Positions 1 to 9,249 of a stretch of 64,000 bases of DNA are shown here, piece by piece; position 1 is the stretch's first letter, and each line of letters opens with the position of its first letter. Source of the stretch: Robertkochia flava (GTDB lineage: Bacteria > Bacteroidota > Bacteroidia > Flavobacteriales > Flavobacteriaceae); assembly GCF_020166515.1 (NCBI RefSeq), contig NZ_JAINZT010000006.1:1-64000 (forward strand). The letters are read 5' to 3'. The notes beneath the pieces are model-generated. The model was given only the letters and a program-made list of their open reading frames with translations, did no database searches and had not been told where the DNA came from. A program made the translations under genes and the position numbers.

Positions 1-83
1 CTTTCGAATTCACTGACCAATTGTTTTTTAAAATCCTCCGAATAATGACGGCTCTTACGGATCTTTCCAAGACTTGCTTTCAT
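1..83 (-). CDS. IS3-family-like transposase OrfA, N-terminal fragment (cut by window edge)
   Basis: Reading the minus strand from an ATG at position 83 gives 27 codons running off the left edge. The fragment starts MKASLGKIRKSRHYSEDF and continues KKQLVSEFE. This basic start followed by a Y-S-E-D/E-F-K-K-Q-x-V-x-E motif is typical of the helix-turn-helix OrfA of IS3-family transposases (HTH_Tnp_1). A GGAAAA stretch just upstream of the ATG could be its ribosome site. The catalytic OrfB would lie outside the window. The family call rests on a short stretch and is an inference; a chromosomal HTH gene with the same N-terminus is the alternative. Confidence 0.6.
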   Translation of the reverse strand, partial: MKASLGKIRKSRHYSEDFKKQLVSEFE

Positions 84-126
84 AGTTTTCCACGTTTAAG
101 TGGTCAACCTATATCAGGGACGTACA
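1..126 (-). mobile_element. end of a probable IS3-like insertion sequence
   Basis: On the minus strand the transposase-like start is preceded by about 43 bp of unique sequence containing TGACCACTTAAACGTGG. At about position 126 it gives way abruptly to host ATCATTC repeats. A 5'-TG end (TGTACG..., reading down from position 126) fits IS3-type termini. The matching terminal repeat and any target duplication would be left of the window, so the exact boundary is a guess. Confidence 0.4.
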
Positions 127-262
127 ATCATTCATCATTCATCATTCATCATTCACCATTTACCATTCACCATTCCCACATCCCCACATCCCTACATCCC
201 CACATCCCTACATCCCTACATCCCTATATCCCCCGTATCCCCAATTTTCCTATATTTGATCT
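127..262. repeat. low-complexity intergenic repeats (ATTCATC, CCCTACATC units)
   Basis: Short repeats of ATCATTC/ACCATTC type are followed by CCCACATC/CCCTACATC 9-mers. Their reverse complements (GATGTAGGG, GATGAATTATGAAT) recur near 60.7-61.1, 62.4-62.8 and 63.7 kb, so this is one family present in both orientations. Open frames through it are repeat translations. Confidence 0.75.
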
Positions 263-281
263 CAACTAAACAATTCCTACT

Positions 282-671
282 ATGAAAAAATACTGGAAGG
301 TCCTCCTCATTGTTATCCTCCTCGGAGGTACTGCATATATGTGGAGTACAGACATGACCCGTTTCTCCTCAACTGAAGTGTTGGACGGGTATAACGAAAA
401 AGAGGCTGAAGAACAGTTTGAACAGGTAAAGGAAAAATTTCCTGAGATGCCGGCAACGCAGACGTCTGCCGGGGTAAATCCGCCTCACGGGCAACCGGGA
501 CACCGCTGTGATATCCCTGTGGGCAGTTCTCTCGACGCTCCTGTGAGAAGTACTACGCCTGCTGCATCAGGACTGATGAATACCAATACATCCACCGCGA
601 CCCTGAATCCACCACACGGACAGCCAGGGCATCGTTGTGACCTTGCCGTGGGAGCACCCCTTCCGCAGTAA
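282..671 (+). CDS. small membrane-anchored protein with two GQPGHRCD motifs
   Basis: The 129-residue protein has one N-terminal hydrophobic segment (about residues 5-20), which is either a signal anchor or an uncleaved signal peptide. A charged stretch (about 36-55, rich in E/K/Q) follows, and then two copies of a conserved motif at residues 66-84 (NPPHGQPGHRCDIPVGSSL) and 109-127. The tail would lie outside the cytoplasm. The motif, with invariant His and Cys, is widespread as a C-terminal element of short Bacteroidota proteins, but I know of no demonstrated function; metal or redox chemistry through H/C is only a possibility. The two copies are close to identical, so an internal duplication is likely. 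The gene stands alone, converging on the leu operon with a hairpin between them. Confidence 0.75.
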   Translation: MKKYWKVLLIVILLGGTAYMWSTDMTRFSSTEVLDGYNEKEAEEQFEQVKEKFPEMPATQTSAGVNPPHGQPGHRCDIPVGSSLDAPVRSTTPAASGLMNTNTSTATLNPPHGQPGHRCDLAVGAPLPQ

Positions 672-679
672 TAAAAAGA

Positions 680-700
680 AACCCCGGCAGAGCCGGGGTT
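680..700 (-). terminator. hairpin terminator, leu operon (possibly bidirectional)
   Basis: A perfect 9-bp stem, AACCCCGGC/GCCGGGGTT, has a 3-nt AGA loop. On the minus strand it is followed by TTCTTTTTATTA, which fits intrinsic termination 33 bp after the leuB stop. On the plus strand the downstream sequence is A/C-rich, so termination of the small upstream gene is less certain. Confidence 0.75.
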
Positions 701-733
701 CAAACAAACACTAAAAATGGATCAAAATTCAAC

Positions 734-1852
734 TTAGATTATAGTTGATCTTCCAAACTCAACGTTCTCCCGGTTAAAGCAGATATTCTCTCCTGCATTT
801 GACAGCAGTTCGGCAATCTGATCTCCTACCTCCCGGGTTCCGAACCGGGATTCCGGATTGAGATCCGGGGTAACGATGTTTCTTGCTATGGCGATCTCCA
901 CGGCGCAGTCCAGCGCATGAGCCTCTTCCTGAAGTCCGAGGTGCTCCAGCAGCATAACTGCAGACAGAATGGATGCAATAGGGTTAGCGATATTCAGGCC
1001 TTTTCCCTGCGGAAAAGAACCGTGTATGGGTTCAAACAAGGCGTACTTATCTCCAACAGAGGCGGAAGCCAGTAGTCCGATAGATCCACCGATCACACTC
1101 CCTTCATCAGAAATGATATCCCCGAACATATTCTCGGTGAGGATCACATCGAATTGGGACGGATTCAGGATCATCTGCATGGCAGCATTGTCTACAAAAA
1201 GAAAATCCAGGGCCACCTCCGGGTAGCTCGTGCCAACACGGGTAACCACCTTACGCCACAGGCGGGAGGTTTCCAGCACATTGGCCTTGTCGATCAGGGT
1301 GAGCTTGTTGTTTCGGTTTCTCGCCGCCTTAAAAGCGTGATGTGCGATGCGTTCGATCTCCATCTCTGAATACTCGCAGAGATCAGAGGCTACCGTACCT
1401 TCTTTGTTCAGTTTCTTCTCCCCGAAATAAATACCTCCGGTAAGCTCCCTGTAAATGGTAAAGTTGGTATTCTTAATGCGTTCCGGACGCAGGGGCGAAC
1501 GGTCGATCAGGGTAGGATAGGCCTTCACTGGACGTATGTTGGTGTATAGTCCGAGGGACTTCCTCAGTTTGAGCAACCCTTGTTCCGGACGCACTTTGGC
1601 GCTCGGGTCATTGTCGTACTTCGGGTCTCCGATAGCGCCGAAAAGCACCGCGTCGCTCGCCTTGCAAATATCAAGGGTAGCCTCCGGCAACGGGTCGCCG
1701 GTCTGGTCTATGGCGACGGCTCCTACCGGAGCTTCGGTAAATTCAAAACTGTGGTCGAATATATCTGCAACCGTCTCCAGGCATTTAATGGCCTGGGCAG
1801 TGACTTCGGGGCCTATTCCGTCTCCGGGTAATACCGCGATCTTAAATTTCAT
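734..1852 (-). CDS. leuB: 3-isopropylmalate dehydrogenase
   Basis: NAD-dependent oxidative decarboxylation of (2R,3S)-3-isopropylmalate to 2-oxoisocaproate; third step of leucine synthesis, cytosolic. At 372 residues it has the usual family length. The N-terminal GDGIGPE (residues 10-16) and the C-terminal NMFGDIISDEGSVIGGSIGL block, carrying the metal/substrate aspartates, mark the isocitrate/isopropylmalate dehydrogenase fold. The Leu-rich loop at about residues 89-96 (GLLKLRKSL) is typical of LeuB rather than isocitrate dehydrogenase. It is the last gene of leuACDB, starting 10 bp after the leuD stop, and is followed by a hairpin terminator. Confidence 0.95.
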   Translation of the reverse strand: MKFKIAVLPGDGIGPEVTAQAIKCLETVADIFDHSFEFTEAPVGAVAIDQTGDPLPEATLDICKASDAVLFGAIGDPKYDNDPSAKVRPEQGLLKLRKSLGLYTNIRPVKAYPTLIDRSPLRPERIKNTNFTIYRELTGGIYFGEKKLNKEGTVASDLCEYSEMEIERIAHHAFKAARNRNNKLTLIDKANVLETSRLWRKVVTRVGTSYPEVALDFLFVDNAAMQMILNPSQFDVILTENMFGDIISDEGSVIGGSIGLLASASVGDKYALFEPIHGSFPQGKGLNIANPIASILSAVMLLEHLGLQEEAHALDCAVEIAIARNIVTPDLNPESRFGTREVGDQIAELLSNAGENICFNRENVEFGRSTII

Positions 1853-1862
1853 AGTATCTCAA

Positions 1863-2453
1863 TTAAAAGGTACGTTCTTGTTCGTAGGCTTCAATAGCCG
1901 CTTTCTTACTCAATAAATAATCGATATCGTCATAGCCGTTCACCAGGCACATTTTCTTATACGGGTCGATCTCAAAATCTTCCAGGTAACTGGTGCCGTC
2001 CAGGCTGATGTACTGTTCCTCAAGGTTCACCTCAATGGTGGTTTCCGGATCTTTCCGGCATTCCTGCATCAGCTTGTTCAGAAAGGATTCGCTGATCTGT
2101 ACAGGCAGCAATCCGTTGTTCAGGGCATTGCCCTTAAAGATGTCGGCAAAATAGCTCGACACCACCACTTTGATCCCGTAATCGGCCAGGGCCCAGGCAG
2201 CGTGCTCCCGGGAGCTTCCGCACCCGAAATTGTTCCCGGCAAGAAGGATCTTCCCTTCATAATCCGGGTTGTTCAGGATAAAATCCCTGTTAGGGGTTCC
2301 ATCCGGCTGGTACCGCCAGTCGCGAAAGAGGTTCTCTCCGAATCCCTGCTTATTGGTCGCCTTTAAAAAGCGGGCAGGAATGATCTGGTCGGTGTCAATG
2401 TTTTCTATGGGTAAGGGCAGAGCCCTGGATAATAATCTTCTGAATTTTTCCAT
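1863..2453 (-). CDS. leuD: 3-isopropylmalate dehydratase small subunit
   Basis: Small subunit of the isopropylmalate isomerase, which moves the hydroxyl of 2-isopropylmalate to C3 together with LeuC. The 196 residues include [15 protein letters not shown] near the N-terminus and the swivel-domain signature [15 protein letters not shown] in the middle, both diagnostic. The gene lies 11 bp after leuC and 10 bp before leuB, so it is translated within one operon. Confidence 0.95.
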   Translation of the reverse strand: MEKFRRLLSRALPLPIENIDTDQIIPARFLKATNKQGFGENLFRDWRYQPDGTPNRDFILNNPDYEGKILLAGNNFGCGSSREHAAWALADYGIKVVVSSYFADIFKGNALNNGLLPVQISESFLNKLMQECRKDPETTIEVNLEEQYISLDGTSYLEDFEIDPYKKMCLVNGYDDIDYLLSKKAAIEAYEQERTF

Positions 2454-2464
2454 TTTAAATGCGC

Positions 2465-3874
2465 TTACATGATCAGTGCTGCAGCATCCAGCACCTCTTC
2501 ATCCTTAGTAATATCAGTGAGTTTTCCGTGAATGGCCGTTGCTGCTGCTACGAGCGGACTGGCCAGGATGGTTCTGGAGCCAGGGCCCTGACGGCCTTCA
2601 AAGTTCCTGTTGGAGGTCGATACACAGTACTCTCCGGCAGGGATCTTGTCCTCATTCATTCCGAGACAGGCCGAACAACCGCTCTGACGGATCTCGAACC
2701 CGGCCTCCTCAAAGATGTCCTGCAGGCCTTCTGCCACGATCTGTTTGGCGACCTGCTGAGATCCCGGAACAATTAATGCATTTACGTTGGCGGCCTTCCT
2801 TTTCCCTTTGATATAGGCGGCTGCAACCCGGAAATCTTCAATTCGCGAATTGGTACAACTTCCTATAAACACATAGTTAATGGTTTTGTCCAGCAGTTTT
2901 TCTCCTTTTTCAAAGCCCATGTAGGAAAGGGCCTTTTCGAAGGAATCGCTGTTTTGCTGAGGGATCTCATCAAAGATCCGGATCCCCATTCCGGGATTGG
3001 TACCATAGGTAACCATGGGGGCTATGGATTCGCCCTGGAATTCGTATTCCATATCAAATTCGGCCCCTTTGTCCGTTTTAAGGGTTTCCCAGTAGGCTAC
3101 CTTCTTGTCGAATTCCTCTCCTTTCGGAGCGAACTCACGTCCCTTTACATATTCAAATGTGGTTTCATCCGGAGCGATCATTCCGCCACGGGCACCCATT
3201 TCGATACTCATATTACACACCGTCATCCGGCCTTCCATGCTCATACTTTCGAAAACCTCCCCGGCATATTCCACGAAGTACCCGGTTCCGGAGTTGGTCC
3301 CCAGCTGGGCAATGATATACAGGATCACATCCTTAGGCAGTACGCCCTTGCGCAGTTTACCATTTACGGTAATACGCATGGTTTTGGGTTTTGACAGCAA
3401 TAAACACTGACTGGCAAATACCTGGGCCACTTGGCTGGTTCCTATTCCGAAGGCAATAGTTCCGAAAGCTCCGTGGGTAGAGGTATGGCTGTCGCCGCAA
3501 ACCATGGTCATTCCGGGTTGGGTGATCCCCAGCTCCGGCGCCATTACGTGAACGATTCCCTGGTAGGGATGGCCAAGCCCGTATAAGGTTACCCCGTGTT
3601 TCTCGCAGTTCGAGGTTAGCATATCCACCTGCTTTTTAGACAGTTGGTCTTTGATGGGCAGGTGCTGGTTTTGTGTAGGTACGTTATGGTCGGCCGTAGC
3701 CACGATCTGGTCCTTACGGAAAAGAGGAATGTTCCTTTCTTCCAGTTCGGCAAAGGCTTGCGGACTCGTTACCTCATGAATGAGGTGCTTGTCTATATAA
3801 AGGATCTGGGGTCCGTTTTCAATAGTTTCCACCACATGGGCATCCCAGACCTTATCAAATAATGTCTTTTTCAT
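2465..3874 (-). CDS. leuC: 3-isopropylmalate dehydratase large subunit
   Basis: Aconitase-family [4Fe-4S] subunit of isopropylmalate isomerase (469 residues, normal length). [20 protein letters not shown], the cluster cysteine motif [11 protein letters not shown] and the [14 protein letters not shown] motif supply the three cluster ligands. It begins [15 protein letters not shown], the standard LeuC start. It lies 7 bp after leuA and 11 bp before leuD. Aconitase is excluded by the shorter length and the separate swivel subunit. Confidence 0.95.
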   Translation of the reverse strand: MKKTLFDKVWDAHVVETIENGPQILYIDKHLIHEVTSPQAFAELEERNIPLFRKDQIVATADHNVPTQNQHLPIKDQLSKKQVDMLTSNCEKHGVTLYGLGHPYQGIVHVMAPELGITQPGMTMVCGDSHTSTHGAFGTIAFGIGTSQVAQVFASQCLLLSKPKTMRITVNGKLRKGVLPKDVILYIIAQLGTNSGTGYFVEYAGEVFESMSMEGRMTVCNMSIEMGARGGMIAPDETTFEYVKGREFAPKGEEFDKKVAYWETLKTDKGAEFDMEYEFQGESIAPMVTYGTNPGMGIRIFDEIPQQNSDSFEKALSYMGFEKGEKLLDKTINYVFIGSCTNSRIEDFRVAAAYIKGKRKAANVNALIVPGSQQVAKQIVAEGLQDIFEEAGFEIRQSGCSACLGMNEDKIPAGEYCVSTSNRNFEGRQGPGSRTILASPLVAAATAIHGKLTDITKDEEVLDAAALIM

Positions 3875-3881
3875 AAATCGA

Positions 3882-5054
3882 TCAGGCGCTGGCCTGTACG
3901 CGTATTTTACTTTGTTCTACAATTTGATGGATATCGTCATCATTCACTTCTTTCTTCTTATCCGCCACATGGAGAAACTGCTCGTATACAGCATCCAGTT
4001 GCAGTTTGGTAAGTTCATATCCTACCAGCTTGGCACGGTAGGCAAGGGCCGCTCTTCCGCTTCTAGCAGTAAGTACGATGGCAGAGGCATTTACCCCAAC
4101 GGCTGCCGGATCGATGATCTCATAGGTCTCGCGATTCTTGATCACGCCATCCTGGTGGATCCCGGAGCTGTGGGCAAAGGCATTGCTGCCTACGATAGCT
4201 TTATTGGGTTGTACCGGCATTCCCATACTCTCAGAAACCATCTGGCTGGTAGAGTAGAGGAGTTTGGTGTTGATATCGGTAATCAGCCCCAGGTCGGGGT
4301 GTTGCTTCATGATCATGACCACTTCTTCCAGGGAAGTATTACCGGCACGTTCGCCAATCCCGTTAATGGTACATTCGATCTGCCGCGCTCCGTTAAGGGC
4401 CCCGGCAATAGAATTGGCAGTAGCCATACCCAGGTCGTTATGACAGTGACAGCTAAGGATCGCTTTTTCGATCCCCCTCACGTTTTCCCTGAGGTATTTG
4501 ATCTTGTTACCGTATTCCTCCGGAAGGCAATACCCGGTGGTGTCCGGAATATTCAGAACGGTAGCCCCGGCTTTGATCGCTGCCTCGCAAACCCTGGCCA
4601 GGAACTCGTTGTCTGTTCTACCGGCATCTTCCGCATAGAACTCCACGTCTTCCACAAAGGATTTGGCATAGCTTACCGCAGCCACAGCCCGCTCGATGAT
4701 CTCTTCCCGGGTGGCGTTAAACTTGTATTTGATATGTGAATCTGAGGTCCCGATCCCGGTGTGAATCCTGGGGTATCTTGCAGATTTGAGTGCCTCGGCA
4801 GCGACTTCAATATCCTTTTTCACCGCGCGGGTTAACCCGCATACCCTGGCATTCTCCACTACCTTACCGATCTCCTGTACCGATTTGAAATCTCCCGGAC
4901 TGGATATCGGAAATCCGGCCTCAATGACATCCACCCCGAGCTCGTCGAGTCGCCTGGCGATCACAATTTTTTGGGCAGTATCCAGCTTACATCCAGGAAC
5001 TTGCTCCCCGTCGCGAAGTGTGGTGTCGAAGATTTGGACTTTTTCGTTATTCAT
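3882..5054 (-). CDS. leuA: 2-isopropylmalate synthase, short form
   Basis: Condenses acetyl-CoA with 2-oxoisovalerate, the committed step of leucine synthesis. [14 protein letters not shown] (from residue 9), the metal-binding HCHNDLG and [14 protein letters not shown] are hallmarks of the HMGL-like TIM barrel. At 390 residues it stops after the linker region and lacks the roughly 130-residue C-terminal regulatory domain that gives leucine feedback inhibition in full-length (about 510-560 aa) LeuA. Short LeuA proteins of this kind are common in Bacteroidota, so this is probably not a truncation; homocitrate or citramalate synthase activity is excluded mainly by operon context. First gene of the leu operon. 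Confidence 0.9.
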   Translation of the reverse strand: MNNEKVQIFDTTLRDGEQVPGCKLDTAQKIVIARRLDELGVDVIEAGFPISSPGDFKSVQEIGKVVENARVCGLTRAVKKDIEVAAEALKSARYPRIHTGIGTSDSHIKYKFNATREEIIERAVAAVSYAKSFVEDVEFYAEDAGRTDNEFLARVCEAAIKAGATVLNIPDTTGYCLPEEYGNKIKYLRENVRGIEKAILSCHCHNDLGMATANSIAGALNGARQIECTINGIGERAGNTSLEEVVMIMKQHPDLGLITDINTKLLYSTSQMVSESMGMPVQPNKAIVGSNAFAHSSGIHQDGVIKNRETYEIIDPAAVGVNASAIVLTARSGRAALAYRAKLVGYELTKLQLDAVYEQFLHVADKKKEVNDDDIHQIVEQSKIRVQASA

Positions 5055-5208
5055 TTTATAATTTTACTTTAATTTCATTGCTTGTATCTCGAAAGTATCA
5101 GCTTTTGGATGTATCCTAAAGTTGGAAATGGAGATATTACAATGTTGAACAGGAAATTAAGCGCTGTAAACCCTTGTTAAATAAGGATTTGCGGGTTATT
5201 TTATTACA

Positions 5209-6753
5209 ATGACAAGTAGCTCTAACGATAGTCTTTTCATCCTTATAAAGTCGCTTTCCAAGTCGGAAAAGCGACAGTTTAAACTCTATGTGAATCGCCT
5301 GGGGGTAAATGCCGATGCCAAGTTTCTGGCCTTATTTAACCTGCTGGATAAGATGTCAACCTATAACGAGAAGGAGATCCTCACCAGCGGGATCGTTAAA
5401 AAGCAACAGCTCTCCAATCTTAAGGCGCATCTTTACAAGCAGATCCTGGTGAGTTTACGCCTGAACCCGGTTAACCAGAACATTCGTATCCAGATCCGGG
5501 AGCAGCTCGATTTTGCGACCATCTTATATATGAAAGGGCTGTATAAGCAGAGCCTTAAGATTCTGGATAAGGCCAAGGCTATGGCTATCAGCAACCAGGA
5601 AAAGGTGATCGCCTACGAGATCGTGGAGTTGGAAAAGGTGATCGAAACCCAGTACATCACCCGTAGTATAAGCGGACGGGCAGATGAGCTGGCAGTACAG
5701 GCCAAGGAACTGAGTCAGCAGAACGTGATCACCAGTAAACTATCGAACCTCTCCCTGCAGCTTTATGGGATCATGCTCAAGTTTGGGTATGTGAAGAATG
5801 ATGAGGAGTACAGGATGATCAGTGAATACTTTACCTCCCATTTGCCGGAATATGACCAGTCTAAGCTGGGGTTTCGCGAAAAACTATGGCTGTATAAGGC
5901 CTACCTCTGGTACAGTTTCCTAACCCAGGATTTTCTTTCCTGCTTTAAATACGCCAAGAAATGGGTGGATCTCTTCTATGAGAATCCTTCCATGATCTAC
6001 CTGAACCCGGTATTCTTCCTGAAGGGGAACAACTACCTCCTGGAAACCATGTACTACGTGAAATCGCGTACCGGTTTTAAGGAAAGCCTGCAGCGACTGC
6101 AGGAAACCATTGAAGACAAGAAGTTTCCCGATAACGACAACCTCAAGGTGCTGGCCTTTATGTATATGAACAGCAACAAGCTCAACCTGCATTTCCTGGA
6201 GGGGAGTTTTGAGGAAGGACTCACCCTGGAAAAACCCATCATGGAGGGAATCAAAAAGTATGGGAACATGATCGACGAACACCACATCATGGTGTTCTAC
6301 TACAAGCTGGCCTGTATGTATTTTGGGGCGGGAGACAATAAAAAATGTATCGATTACCTCAAAAAGATCATCGATAACAAGAACCTCACCATGCGGGAAG
6401 ACCTCATGTGTTTTGCCCGCGTGCTTAACCTCGTGGCCCATTACGATGCAGGAATGGATTACCACCTCGAGATACAGCTTAGAAACACCTATAAGTTCCT
6501 GCTCAAAATGAACGACCTTCACGAGGTGCAAAAAGAAATGATCCGTTTTATGAGAAGCCTTGGAGATATTTACCCGAGCGAGCTGAAGGCGGAATTCAAA
6601 AAATTGCATAGCCGACTGAAGAAATTCGAGAATCATCCCTACGAGAAAAGGGCATTCCTTTACCTGGATATCATTTCCTGGCTGGAAAGCAAGATCGAGA
6701 ATCGCCCCATCGGGGAGATCATCCGGGAAAAAGCTGCGGTACTGATCCGATAA
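5209..6753 (+). CDS. conserved helical (TPR-like) protein of unknown function
   Basis: The 514-residue, almost wholly helical protein has no signal peptide or membrane segment. The start (SLFILIKSLSKSEKRQFKLY) and regularly spaced hydrophobic/aromatic helices such as QSLKILDKAKAMA and KLACMYFGAGDNKKCIDYL look like tetratricopeptide-type repeats, suggesting a protein-binding scaffold. I recognise it as a conserved hypothetical of Bacteroidota but can assign no function. It diverges from leuA across about 150 bp and is probably co-transcribed with the exporter gene that begins one base after its stop. Confidence 0.7.
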   Translation: MTSSSNDSLFILIKSLSKSEKRQFKLYVNRLGVNADAKFLALFNLLDKMSTYNEKEILTSGIVKKQQLSNLKAHLYKQILVSLRLNPVNQNIRIQIREQLDFATILYMKGLYKQSLKILDKAKAMAISNQEKVIAYEIVELEKVIETQYITRSISGRADELAVQAKELSQQNVITSKLSNLSLQLYGIMLKFGYVKNDEEYRMISEYFTSHLPEYDQSKLGFREKLWLYKAYLWYSFLTQDFLSCFKYAKKWVDLFYENPSMIYLNPVFFLKGNNYLLETMYYVKSRTGFKESLQRLQETIEDKKFPDNDNLKVLAFMYMNSNKLNLHFLEGSFEEGLTLEKPIMEGIKKYGNMIDEHHIMVFYYKLACMYFGAGDNKKCIDYLKKIIDNKNLTMREDLMCFARVLNLVAHYDAGMDYHLEIQLRNTYKFLLKMNDLHEVQKEMIRFMRSLGDIYPSELKAEFKKLHSRLKKFENHPYEKRAFLYLDIISWLESKIENRPIGEIIREKAAVLIR

Positions 6754-6754
6754 T

Positions 6755-7645
6755 ATGCAGCAAACCGACACCAAAAACCTCTGGCCGTATCTCCAGCTTA
6801 ATTTTGCCGTGCTTTGCATCAGCAGCAGCGGGGTTCTGGGCAGGTATATCCCGCTGGATCCGGAGCTCACCATCTGGTACAGGGCGCTTCTGGCTACCCT
6901 GGTGATCGGCGGATTCTCCTGGTTCCGGGGGTACGATTTTAGAATACCTAGCTCCAGGGACCGGGGTATTGTCCTGCTTGGCGGACTCTTTTTCGGGATT
7001 CACTGGGTCACCTATTTTTACGCCCTGCAATTGTCGTCTGTAGCCGTAGGAATGCTGTCTATTTATACCTACCCGGTAATGACCAGTTTACTGGAGCCGC
7101 TTATCCTGAAAACCCCGTTTAAAAAGGTGCATCTCTTCCTGGGACTTCTGGTGATTGGGGGGATCTGGTTCCTGGTTCCGGAATTCGATCTGGACAACCG
7201 CTATTTCCTGGCAGTGCTCTTCGGGTTGTGTTCGGCCTTCTTTTATGCGCTGCGCAATATCATCCTGAAACCCCAGGTGAAGAAATACAACGGATCGGTG
7301 CTGATGACCTGGCAACTGATCGTGATGTCGGTGGTGCTTTTGCCGGTGATCGGGAAGGCCTCGGTAACCACCTTTTCAGAGAATTTCCTGCCGCTCCTTG
7401 CCCTGGCTGTGATCACCACCTCGGTGGGGCATACGCTTTTATTGATGAGTTTCCGCTATTTTTCGGTTACTGCGGCCAGTATTATGAGCAGTGTTCAGCC
7501 GGTGTATGGTATCCTGCTGGGCATGCTTTTCCTGGGAGAGATTCCCGGGGCAAACACCCTGGTTGGCGGACTGGTGATCATTATTGCGGTGATCACGGAG
7601 GCCCTGGTGAGTGTAAGGGGCCGCAAGCAGGGAACTGCGACCTGA
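6755..7645 (+). CDS. EamA/DMT-family transporter
   Basis: The 296-residue inner-membrane protein has about ten hydrophobic segments in two homologous halves, typical of the drug/metabolite transporter superfamily (two EamA domains; compare RhaT, YdcZ and amino-acid exporters). Motifs such as GLFFGIHWVTYFYALQLSSVA and ASIMSSVQPVYGILLGMLFL match the end of each EamA repeat. The substrate cannot be predicted. The ATG lies one base after the upstream TAA, indicating translational coupling. It converges on the lipoprotein gene at 7659 with only 13 bp between the stops. Confidence 0.85.
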   Translation: MQQTDTKNLWPYLQLNFAVLCISSSGVLGRYIPLDPELTIWYRALLATLVIGGFSWFRGYDFRIPSSRDRGIVLLGGLFFGIHWVTYFYALQLSSVAVGMLSIYTYPVMTSLLEPLILKTPFKKVHLFLGLLVIGGIWFLVPEFDLDNRYFLAVLFGLCSAFFYALRNIILKPQVKKYNGSVLMTWQLIVMSVVLLPVIGKASVTTFSENFLPLLALAVITTSVGHTLLLMSFRYFSVTAASIMSSVQPVYGILLGMLFLGEIPGANTLVGGLVIIIAVITEALVSVRGRKQGTAT

Positions 7646-7658
7646 CAAGTACTTCTGA

Positions 7659-8150
7659 TTATTGTTCCCTGAGCAGGTGCTTGATATCGTCAATCTCCTC
7701 GGTGTCTGAAAGCTTCTGGATGACCTTAGGGTCAAAGTTTCCCTTGAAATACAACAGCAGACTGTTGTTGTACCCCTGGTCAAACCAGACCAGCTCGGTG
7801 ATCCTGTTCCCGTTTTCCTTTACACTAAAAAGGCTTTTGGTAAGGTCTTCGCCGGTACGGCGATATACATCGGTATACCCGGTGGCGGTAATACGATCGA
7901 TCTCCATGCCCACCCGGGTGTTGTAGGCAGGGTCTTTGGCGGGCAGGCTCATAAACCGCACGTCTTCCACATTATCCAGAAGGTGCCGCATTTCGGGGGT
8001 GCTGTTCTTCAGCACTTCCAGAACAAAATTCGGTACTTCAACGGCCGTTACCCCGGGATCATTCCGGTGCATATCGTAAAAATTGTTGATGTTCATCGCC
8101 CCGCAGGAGAGGAGAAGAAGGGCGAGGAGGAGGGACGCAAGCGTTTTCAT
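7659..8150 (-). CDS. DUF4252-like lipoprotein
   Basis: The 163-residue protein has a lipoprotein signal peptide: the hydrophobic stretch MKTLASLLLALLLLSCG gives Cys16 as the lipidated residue. The remainder (FYDMHRNDPGVTAVEVPNF..., then paired beta-type segments ending in a DDIKHLLRE-like tail) resembles the DUF4252 family of small Bacteroidota lipoproteins, which has no established role. It is likely anchored to the inner leaflet of the outer membrane or in the periplasm. Monocistronic, with repeats directly upstream. Confidence 0.75.
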   Translation of the reverse strand: MKTLASLLLALLLLSCGAMNINNFYDMHRNDPGVTAVEVPNFVLEVLKNSTPEMRHLLDNVEDVRFMSLPAKDPAYNTRVGMEIDRITATGYTDVYRRTGEDLTKSLFSVKENGNRITELVWFDQGYNNSLLLYFKGNFDPKVIQKLSDTEEIDDIKHLLREQ

Positions 8151-9249
8151 ATGGTTAGTGGTTAGTCGTTAGTCGTTAGTCGTTAGTCGGGAGTCGTTAG
8201 TCGGGAGTCGTTAGTGGTTAGTTGATAGTGGTTAGTCGGGAGTCGTTAGTGGGGAGTAGGGATCATGTTTGTGTTTGATATTCATAGTGTTAAGTTATGA
8301 AAAAGGAGGGTAAAATTTAAAACTGCTGATTGTAATCTCTTTTATGTAGCTGAATTGTATCATTTAGTTAACCTGTACCAGCCCCCTTCAGTCTGACTAT
8401 GCCGCCTTCCGGGCACCCTGCCAGCTTGCATTGGGAAGGCAGGCTGTCTTGCGGAATCCAGATGACCGATGAATACAAAATATATAGTCTGCTTGCCTGC
8501 CTTGGTCAGGGCGCGGAGTGGCAAGACTGCGCCTTGATTCCGGGTGGGTTAACAGGAAATTCTGGGTTCTTATGGAATTAAAGTTTATGACATTTCTCTT
8601 GTCCCCGCCCTAAAGGGAGGAGAAATGTCAAATATATGCTATGATATTATGATACTATTTTCCAATTAAAGGACCTCTTCTTTCCTTTTGAGGGTAAAGT
8701 GGCACAGGTACAGTCGGAGCGGAAGGGATATTTAATGTAATTATGCTGACAGTTTAGGCTGTTTATCATAGTTGGGTAGTCCTTATGATAACTATTTATC
8801 TACAATTTATAATTCACAATCTATAATTCACAATCTATAATTCATAATCCATAATTCCGTACCTCGTACCCCTGCCTGCCGGCAGGCAGGCTCGTACCCT
8901 GTATTAGGTTACTACAGTTCAATTGGCGAATGGGCAAATAGGTAAATGGGTAAATGGGTAAAGGGGTAAAGGGGTAAACCTGCCTGCCGACAGGATTTCC
9001 TCCCGAGAGGGATGGCAGGGTCGTTAAGTTGTTAAGCTAGTAGTAATTCAACCATCTATAATCCATAATCCATAATTCCGTACCTCGTACCCTCGTACCC
9101 TCGTACCCTGTAATAGGTATCTACAGCTCAATTGGCGAATAGGCAAATGGGTGAATAGGCAAATGGGTGAATGGGTAAAGGGGTAAAGTTGTTAGGCTTA
9201 TGGGAATTCAACCATCTATAATCTATAATTCACAATCTATAATCTATAA
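8151..9249. repeat. 1.1-kb gene-free, repeat-filled interval
   Basis: No convincing gene. The interval holds a TTAGTCG 7-mer array (8158-8262), a GC-rich imperfectly self-complementary patch (8390-8560, AAGGCAGGC paired with GCCTGCCTT), a hairpin (8588-8640), and a tandem duplication. In the duplication, an AATTGGCGAAT-AGGCAAATGGGT block followed by ATCTATAATCC and CTCGTACC stretches occurs at about 8800-9050 and again at about 9051-9250. The 20-bp perfect palindrome CCTGCCTGCCGGCAGGCAGG lies at 8871-8890. Confidence 0.8.
8588..8640. repeat. CCCTAAAGGG-core hairpin
   Basis: The 11-bp perfect arms TGACATTTCTC and GAGAAATGTCA flank a pyrimidine/purine core containing GCCCTAAAGGGAG. Same family as the hairpins at 14431, 14944, 24250, 24398, 24622 and 24853; the outer arms differ between copies yet remain complementary. 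Confidence 0.75.

Noticed and set aside
5920-6873. 317-codon open frame on the minus strand
   Set aside because: It is antisense to the conserved helical protein and the start of the exporter gene, has no family motifs, and results from codon bias on the coding strand.
8399-8581. 60-codon open frame in the GC-rich patch
   Set aside because: No start signal and no family resemblance; it lies in a self-complementary repeat patch.
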